This document shows, one piece after another, positions 31,291-35,100 of a DNA stretch of 35,100 bases; positions within the stretch are counted from its first letter, which is position 1; every line of letters starts with the position of its first letter. The position numbers and the translations under genes are program-made. The notes under the pieces were generated by a model that worked only from the letters and a program-made list of their open reading frames with translations, did not search any database and was not told the origin of the DNA. Source of the stretch: 2-02-FULL-62-17 sp046153355 (GTDB lineage: Bacteria; Pseudomonadota; Gammaproteobacteria; Burkholderiales; SG8-39). The DNA is taken from the NCBI GenBank assembly GCA_046153355.1, contig JBJXEY010000022.1:1-35100 (forward strand), given 5' to 3'.

Positions 31291-31630
31291 GCAATCAACG
31301 CAGGCAGTCAAGGCACTCGCGGCACTGGCGCAGGAAACCCGCCTCGCCATTTTTCGTTTGCTGGTTACACGCGGCACCGAGGGCTTGTTCGCCGGAGCAA
31401 TCGGAGAAAATCTCGGCATTTCGCCGCAGACGCTATCGTTTCATTTGAAGGAACTGGCCAATGCCGGGCTGTTGGCCGCGCGACAGGACGGGCGGTTCAT
31501 TATCTACAGCGCGAATTACGAGTCGATGAATAACCTGCTCGGATTCCTCGTGGACAACTGCTGTGGCGGTGACCCATGCACCGGCAACTCTATTTGCGTT
31601 GTGCAGAAAAAAGAAAGCAGTACCACATAG
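31289..31630 (+). CDS. arsR: ArsR-family arsenite-responsive repressor
   Basis: A 113-residue winged-helix repressor that should release its operator when arsenite or antimonite binds. The N-terminus AVKALAALAQETRLAIFRLLV and the recognition region LGISPQTLSFHLKELANAGLL are typical. The classical ELCVCDL metal site in the DNA-binding helix is absent. Cys91, Cys92 and Cys97 in DNCCGGDPC lie near the C-terminus instead, an arrangement like that of the Acidithiobacillus ferrooxidans ArsR, where a C-terminal cysteine triad binds As(III). A further Cys103 follows. It is divergent from the unknown membrane protein and heads the arsC-aquaporin genes, with a 223-base gap before arsC. Confidence 0.92.
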   Translation: MQSTQAVKALAALAQETRLAIFRLLVTRGTEGLFAGAIGENLGISPQTLSFHLKELANAGLLAARQDGRFIIYSANYESMNNLLGFLVDNCCGGDPCTGNSICVVQKKESSTT

Positions 31631-31637
31631 TGTTGAT

Positions 31638-31653
31638 TCGCAGCATTCTGCGA
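31638..31653 (+). other. Small hairpin in the arsR-arsC gap
   Basis: TCGCAG (31638-31643) and CTGCGA (31648-31653) form a six-pair stem with loop CATT, eight bases after the arsR stop. There is no T-run. The remaining 200 bases up to arsC hold no gene I can support; an in-frame extension of arsC through them (ATG 31686) does not resemble the family. Confidence 0.35.
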
Positions 31654-31853
31654 CTTGAAGTGAATTAGGCAAGGCGCACCCGTTTATGAGTCAAGGGAAA
31701 CAGGACTTTTACTTCGCTCAGATGGTCGCTGGCTTTTCCAACCTGGTGGCGAAGTGCAGACAATTCGATTCGATAGACAGAAAGTGGCGGTTCGGTGAAA
31801 TAAGACTGGCAATACCGTTTAACAAATTGAGAAAACTTGAAGGAGACCTGCAA

Positions 31854-32363
31854 ATGATTGCTGAAAACAAAGTATTAAACGTTTTGTTCTTGTGTACGCA
31901 TAACTCGGCCCGAAGCCTCATGGGCGAGGCGATCATCAATAACCTCTCCGTGAGTCGGGGTCGTTTCAAAGGCTACAGCGCTGGCAGTCAGCCCTCGGGC
32001 AAGCCCAATCCGTTCGCACTTTCATGTATTCAAAATGGCGGATTACCGATAGAGGGATTGCGCAGCAAAGATTGGAATGAGTTCACCGTGCCAGGTGCGC
32101 CAAAGATGGATTTTGTCTTTACCGTCTGCGACAACGCGGCAAAGGAGGTCTGTCCGCTATGGCCGGGCCAGCCGATGTCTGCGCATTGGGGATTGCCCGA
32201 CCCCACCGCAGTGGAAGGCAGCGACGAGGAGAAGCGCGAAGCGTTCTCAACAATATTCCGGCAGATGTCCGCCCGTATAGGCATTTTCACTAACTTGCCA
32301 ATGGACAAGCTCGACAAATTGAGCTTGCAGAAGAAACTCAACGAAATCGGCGTCAATCAATGA
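31854..32363 (+). CDS. arsC: Arsenate reductase, low-molecular-weight phosphatase type
   Basis: This enzyme reduces arsenate to arsenite. The 169-residue protein has the LMW protein tyrosine phosphatase P-loop LFLCTHNSARS with Cys14 and Arg20. The general-acid loop reads WGLPDPTAVEG, and FVFTVCDNAAKEVCP carries the further cysteines used as a redox relay in thioredoxin-type reductases. KDWNEFTVPGAPKMDFVF is typical of arsenate reductases as opposed to tyrosine phosphatases. The ATG at 31854 has AGGAG at 31841-31845. Its stop overlaps the start of the aquaporin gene by four bases (ATGA), so the two are translated together. Confidence 0.93.
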   Translation: MIAENKVLNVLFLCTHNSARSLMGEAIINNLSVSRGRFKGYSAGSQPSGKPNPFALSCIQNGGLPIEGLRSKDWNEFTVPGAPKMDFVFTVCDNAAKEVCPLWPGQPMSAHWGLPDPTAVEGSDEEKREAFSTIFRQMSARIGIFTNLPMDKLDKLSLQKKLNEIGVNQ

Positions 32364-33016
32364 CCCTGCAACGACGACTCGCGGCCGAGGCACTGGGTAC
32401 GGCAATGTTGCTCGCAACCGTAATCGGCTCAGGCATCATGGGCGAGCAGCTTTCGGGCGGAAACGTAGCCATCGCGCTGCTCGCCAATTCGATCGCCACC
32501 GGGACGGCCTTGTACGCATTGATTCTGGTATTTGGTCCGATTTCCGGCGCGCATTTCAATCCTGCGGTTACGCTGATTGCGATGATCAACAAGCAGATGC
32601 AATGGGGCGAGGCCGCGGCCTATGCCGGTGTGCAGATTCTCGGCGCCTATGCCGGCGTTGCCGCCGCGCATGCCATGTTCGGCCAAGCGCTGTTCTTTGC
32701 ATCGCAGCATGAGCGCACGGGTGCGGCGTTGTGGTGGGCGGAGGGTGTTGCCACTTTTGGCTTGGTTGTGGTGATTCTGGGCAGCGCGCGACAAAGCCTT
32801 CCGGCTATCGCCGCCGCAGTCGGCGCCTACATTACCGCTGCATATTGGTTCACCGCATCCACCTCATTCGCCAATCCCGCGGTAACGCTGGCGCGCGGCG
32901 CAAGCGACACATTCGCTGGCATCAGGCCTCTCGATGTGCCGGCATTCATCGTTGCGCAATTGGCTGGTGCGCTTCTGGCAGCCGGTGTTATGCGGTGGTT
33001 CAATTCGCAGAAATAG
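32360..33016 (+). CDS. aqpS: Aquaglyceroporin-like arsenite channel (AqpS type)
   Basis: A 218-residue member of the major intrinsic protein family with six membrane helices and both half-helix motifs: HFNPAVT (NPA at 67-69) and FANPAVT (NPA at 172-174). After the second NPA the usual filter arginine is replaced by Val175 (NPAV), which widens the pore and is reported for the AqpS-type channels found in ars operons. In Sinorhizobium meliloti, AqpS lets arsenite leave the cell by diffusion after reduction by ArsC. The overlap with arsC and the absence of arsB or acr3 in the window fit that model. The gene symbol is assigned by similarity and context. Confidence 0.85.
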   Translation: MTLQRRLAAEALGTAMLLATVIGSGIMGEQLSGGNVAIALLANSIATGTALYALILVFGPISGAHFNPAVTLIAMINKQMQWGEAAAYAGVQILGAYAGVAAAHAMFGQALFFASQHERTGAALWWAEGVATFGLVVVILGSARQSLPAIAAAVGAYITAAYWFTASTSFANPAVTLARGASDTFAGIRPLDVPAFIVAQLAGALLAAGVMRWFNSQK

Positions 33017-33080
33017 AAGTGAGTTCGACACCACTTGATGTGAGTCAATCGTTCCCAATTAAGGTATGATTGTTCCTGTT

Positions 33081-33704
33081 ATGAGTACGAAAAACTCCGC
33101 AAACCTAATCCGTCCCGCCCGCACAGGGCTTGCGGACGCGCTGTTCAGCCCGGTCCAGAAGCGAGTTCTGGGCCTGTTGTTCGGGCAGCCGCTGCGCCGT
33201 TTTCAAAGTGCAGAGGTGATCCGTTTGGCTGGTTCTGGAACTGGTGCCGCACACCGCTTGTTAACCAGACTAGCGGCGACCGGCCTTGTGACAACCGAGA
33301 AGATTGGCAACCAGAAACACTATCAGGCTAATGCGAACTCGCCGGTATTTACAGAACTCACCGGCCTGGTGCGCAAAACCGTCGGCCTGATCGCACCGCT
33401 GCAGGCGGCACTCGCGCCGCTGGGCGAAAAAATTACGGCGGCGTTTGTCTACGGATCGATCGCGAAGGGCACGGACACCGCGGCCAGCGATATCGACTTG
33501 ATGGTGATTGCCGATGGTCTGGACTACAGCATGCTGTTTAGTGCCTTGCAGGAAACGGAAATAGCGCTGGCGCGAAAGGTCAATCCCAATCTGATTTGCC
33601 GCGAGGAATGGCGGCGCAAACGCAGCGAGCCGGATGGCTTTGCCGCTCGCATTGCCCTACAGCCGCACTTGTTCGTCCTAGGCTCGGAAGATGAGCTCAG
33701 TTGA
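33081..33704 (+). CDS. Winged-helix/nucleotidyltransferase protein (MNT-type antitoxin candidate)
   Basis: A 207-residue protein with an N-terminal winged-helix domain (about 23-85; SPVQKRVLGLLFGQPLRRFQ, HRLLTRLAATGLVTTEKIG) and a C-terminal DNA-polymerase-beta-like nucleotidyltransferase domain. The latter shows YGSIAKGTDTAASDIDLMVI, a canonical GS-x10-D-x-D motif (Ser126, Asp137, Asp139), so it should be catalytically competent. In HEPN/MNT (type VII) systems such enzymes add AMP to the partner toxin. The start ATG 33081 is preferred to ATG 33066. A TATGAT at 33065-33070 would make this a nearly leaderless message, and TTGA-TCAA half-sites lie at 33035-33048. It overlaps the next gene by 14 bases. 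Confidence 0.85.
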   Translation: MSTKNSANLIRPARTGLADALFSPVQKRVLGLLFGQPLRRFQSAEVIRLAGSGTGAAHRLLTRLAATGLVTTEKIGNQKHYQANANSPVFTELTGLVRKTVGLIAPLQAALAPLGEKITAAFVYGSIAKGTDTAASDIDLMVIADGLDYSMLFSALQETEIALARKVNPNLICREEWRRKRSEPDGFAARIALQPHLFVLGSEDELS

Positions 33705-34125
33705 ATTGGACAACCTGGTACGGATCGGCTCGCTTAAACGCGAGCCAGCGTCGCCGCGTGAACAACGAGGCCTACGCGAATCCGCGCTGGCGCGGCTGGA
33801 GGACGCCAAGCGGACCGACCTCAAATACGACAGCCGTTTCGACTTGGCCTACAACGCCGCCCACGCGTTGGCTTTGTATGCATTGCGCCGGCTTGGTTAT
33901 CGCTCCGACAACCGTTACCTGGTGTTTCAGACGCTTCCGCATACTGCGGGTGTCCCACCCGAAACTTGGCGCGTGCTGGCCAAGGCGCACGAACGCCGCA
34001 ATCTCGCCGAATATGAAGGCCATCTGGAACACGACGAACAGTTGCTCGTCGAACTGATCACCGCCTCAACGCAATTGCGTACCATCGTCGAAGAGCCGCC
34101 GCCATCCGAGGAATCGGCATCGTGA
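33691..34125 (+). CDS. HEPN-like protein, partner of the nucleotidyltransferase
   Basis: A 144-residue all-helical protein, probably HEPN-related, starting at ATG 33691 inside the upstream gene. The central YDSRFDLAYNAAHALALYALRRLGYR helix is typical of HEPN partners of nucleotidyltransferases. The RNase motif of HEPN toxins (R-x4-6-H, with R-x4-H-x-Y in HepT) is altered: the matching site reads ERRNLAEYEGH, with Arg103-Asn104 and Tyr108, and the nearest histidine is 111, one residue outside the allowed spacing. RNase activity is therefore uncertain. The overlap shows co-translation with the nucleotidyltransferase. The C-terminal tail (EEPPPSEESAS) is acidic and disordered. Confidence 0.78.
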   Translation: MSSVELDNLVRIGSLKREPASPREQRGLRESALARLEDAKRTDLKYDSRFDLAYNAAHALALYALRRLGYRSDNRYLVFQTLPHTAGVPPETWRVLAKAHERRNLAEYEGHLEHDEQLLVELITASTQLRTIVEEPPPSEESAS

Positions 34126-34170
34126 GCGCCGACACTAGCAAAAAGCGCGGGTTGAGTTAAAACAAGTCCT

Positions 34171-34208
34171 AAAAGGTTAAATGGGACGGCGCAATATTTG
34201 ACCCTTTT
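34171..34208. terminator. Bidirectional terminator candidate
   Basis: AAAAGGTTAAAT (34171-34182) pairs with ATTTGACCCTTTT (34196-34208) with one bulge and one G-U pair; the loop is 13 bases. A T-rich tail follows on the plus strand (34205-34215), and on the minus strand TTTTA follows shortly. It lies between the convergent HEPN-like and TRAP permease genes and overlaps the latter's stop codon. Confidence 0.5.
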
Positions 34209-35100
34209 AATTTTTGGTAGAGACGGGGTTGTCGTAAATTGACTTCGCTGCGAACAATCCAGGCAACCCCGTGGCGATGATGGGCAGCCAGGAAATGGTC
34301 AGCGTGCCCAGAAAAATCGCCAGCAATGCGGGCAGTACCGAAACCGCCACATAGCGTATCGACTTGCCGAACATGGCCGAGGCAAAATAAATATTCATTC
34401 CCGCTGGCGGGCACAAAAAGCCCATTTCCATGTTGGCAAGGAAAATGATGCCGAAATGCACCGGGTCGATCCCATAGGCGAGCGCCACCGGCAGCAGCAG
34501 TGGCACCAACACCACGATGGCAGCGAAAATCTCCATCAGGGCTCCCGCCACGAACAGGAACACGTTTAGTGCGAGCAGGAACACGAATTTATTCGGAATG
34601 ACGCTCTGCACCCATTCGATGGCGGCATCGGGCACGCCGGCATCGACAAGATAATTGGTGAGGCCAAGCGCCATGCCGAGAATCAGCATCACACCGCCAA
34701 TGATCTGCGCGCAATCGGTGAGGCAACGCCCGAGCAGGCCGAGGTTTAGTTCTCGATGTGCGAAGCTTTGAGTCGCAATGGCGTAGACGGCGGTGAGCGC
34801 GGCGCTTTCGGTAGGTGTGGCGAGGCCACTAACCAGCGATCCAATCGCCACCACTGGCGCGGCAAGCTCCCATTTTGCCGCCCACAATGCCTCAGGTACA
34901 GAGCCGCTCGCAGTGCCAAGCGATGGCAGTGAAGAGCGCACAGGTGCCACGCCACCGCGCTTGAGATACCCGCCCACCACCAGCAGAAACGCGACCATCA
35001 CCACCGCCGGCAGCAGGCCAGCGAGAAACATGTCCTTGATCGGCACGCGCGCGATGATGGCGTACATGATGAGCGGCACCGAGGGCGCAAGCAGCACGCC
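34207..35100 (-). CDS. dctM: TRAP transporter large permease subunit (DctM-type), 3' part
   Basis: The C-terminal roughly 297 residues of a DctM-family permease; the 5' end lies beyond the window. The DctM subunit forms the sodium-driven membrane channel of TRAP transporters, which import carboxylates, sialic acids and similar anions with a periplasmic DctP protein. Signatures are LLAPSVPLIMYAIIARVPIKDMFLAGLLP, SGLATPTESAALTAVYAI (the conserved TPTE loop), DAAIEWVQSVIPNKFVFLLALNVFLFVAGALMEIFAAIVVLVPLLLPVA (broken here by long hydrophobic helices) and HFGIIFLANMEMGFLCPPAGMNIYFASAMFGKS. The substrate is not predictable. Partner genes dctP and dctQ would be expected upstream, outside the window. 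Confidence 0.95.
   Translation of the reverse strand, partial: GVLLAPSVPLIMYAIIARVPIKDMFLAGLLPAVVMVAFLLVVGGYLKRGGVAPVRSSLPSLGTASGSVPEALWAAKWELAAPVVAIGSLVSGLATPTESAALTAVYAIATQSFAHRELNLGLLGRCLTDCAQIIGGVMLILGMALGLTNYLVDAGVPDAAIEWVQSVIPNKFVFLLALNVFLFVAGALMEIFAAIVVLVPLLLPVALAYGIDPVHFGIIFLANMEMGFLCPPAGMNIYFASAMFGKSIRYVAVSVLPALLAIFLGTLTISWLPIIATGLPGLFAAKSIYDNPVSTKN

Noticed and set aside
31686..31853. In-frame upstream extension of arsC
   Set aside because: LMW-phosphatase-type reductases begin close to the P-loop, and the ATG at 31854 has a strong ribosome binding site.
1..35100. CRISPR array, insertion sequence or rRNA
   Set aside because: Reading through the window I found no spaced repeat array, no transposase and no rRNA sequence.

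Overview
This window looks like chromosomal DNA of a betaproteobacterium, probably Burkholderiales-like. The evidence is a moderately GC-rich base composition, a Bug/TctC-type periplasmic binding protein (a family greatly expanded in Burkholderiales), and a yebC-ruvCAB-ybgC-tolQRAB-pal-cpoB block in the usual proteobacterial order. The species cannot be named from the sequence alone.

Layout. 1-5275: the 3' part of ychF, a secreted protein of unknown function, an alpha/beta hydrolase, and a leftward gabD-methyltransferase pair whose stop and start codons overlap. 5536-13527: yebC, the Holliday-junction genes ruvC-ruvA-ruvB, and the complete Tol-Pal cell-envelope cluster. 13616-14877: a YeeE/YedE sulfur transporter, a terminator, a strong promoter and tRNA-Lys(UUU). 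14966-15588: a leftward HigB/HigA-type toxin-antitoxin module directly after the tRNA. 15998-18346: two adjacent acyl-CoA dehydrogenases that look like the large and small subunits of one heteromeric enzyme. 18466-21839: an MFS transporter, a DMT transporter and a calcineurin-like phosphodiesterase. 21871-26731: a divergent catabolic-looking cluster with two paralogous ACMSD-type amidohydrolases carrying basic N-terminal tails, an APC permease, and an orphan Bug binding protein.

26829-31177: the most unusual part. A GT4 glycosyltransferase is followed by a 748-residue protein that combines an N-terminal membrane helix, a glutamate-1-semialdehyde-aminomutase-like PLP domain and a C-terminal membrane domain resembling Mpo1/DUF962. 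A convergent gene for an unknown protein with about seven membrane segments overlaps its 3' end by 50 bp. 31289-33016: an arsenic cluster (arsR, LMW-PTP-type arsC, AqpS-like aquaporin) with no arsenite pump in view. 33081-34125: a winged-helix/nucleotidyltransferase plus HEPN-like pair resembling a MNT-HEPN toxin-antitoxin system, with an altered RNase motif. 34207-35100: the 3' part of a TRAP transporter large permease gene, cut by the window end.

The housekeeping blocks are orthodox. The accessory interest lies in the aminotransferase-Mpo1 fusion, the promoter/operator arrangement of the HigBA module, the variant MNT-HEPN pair beside the ars genes, and the tandem amidohydrolases with Lys/Arg/Ala/Pro-rich tails.
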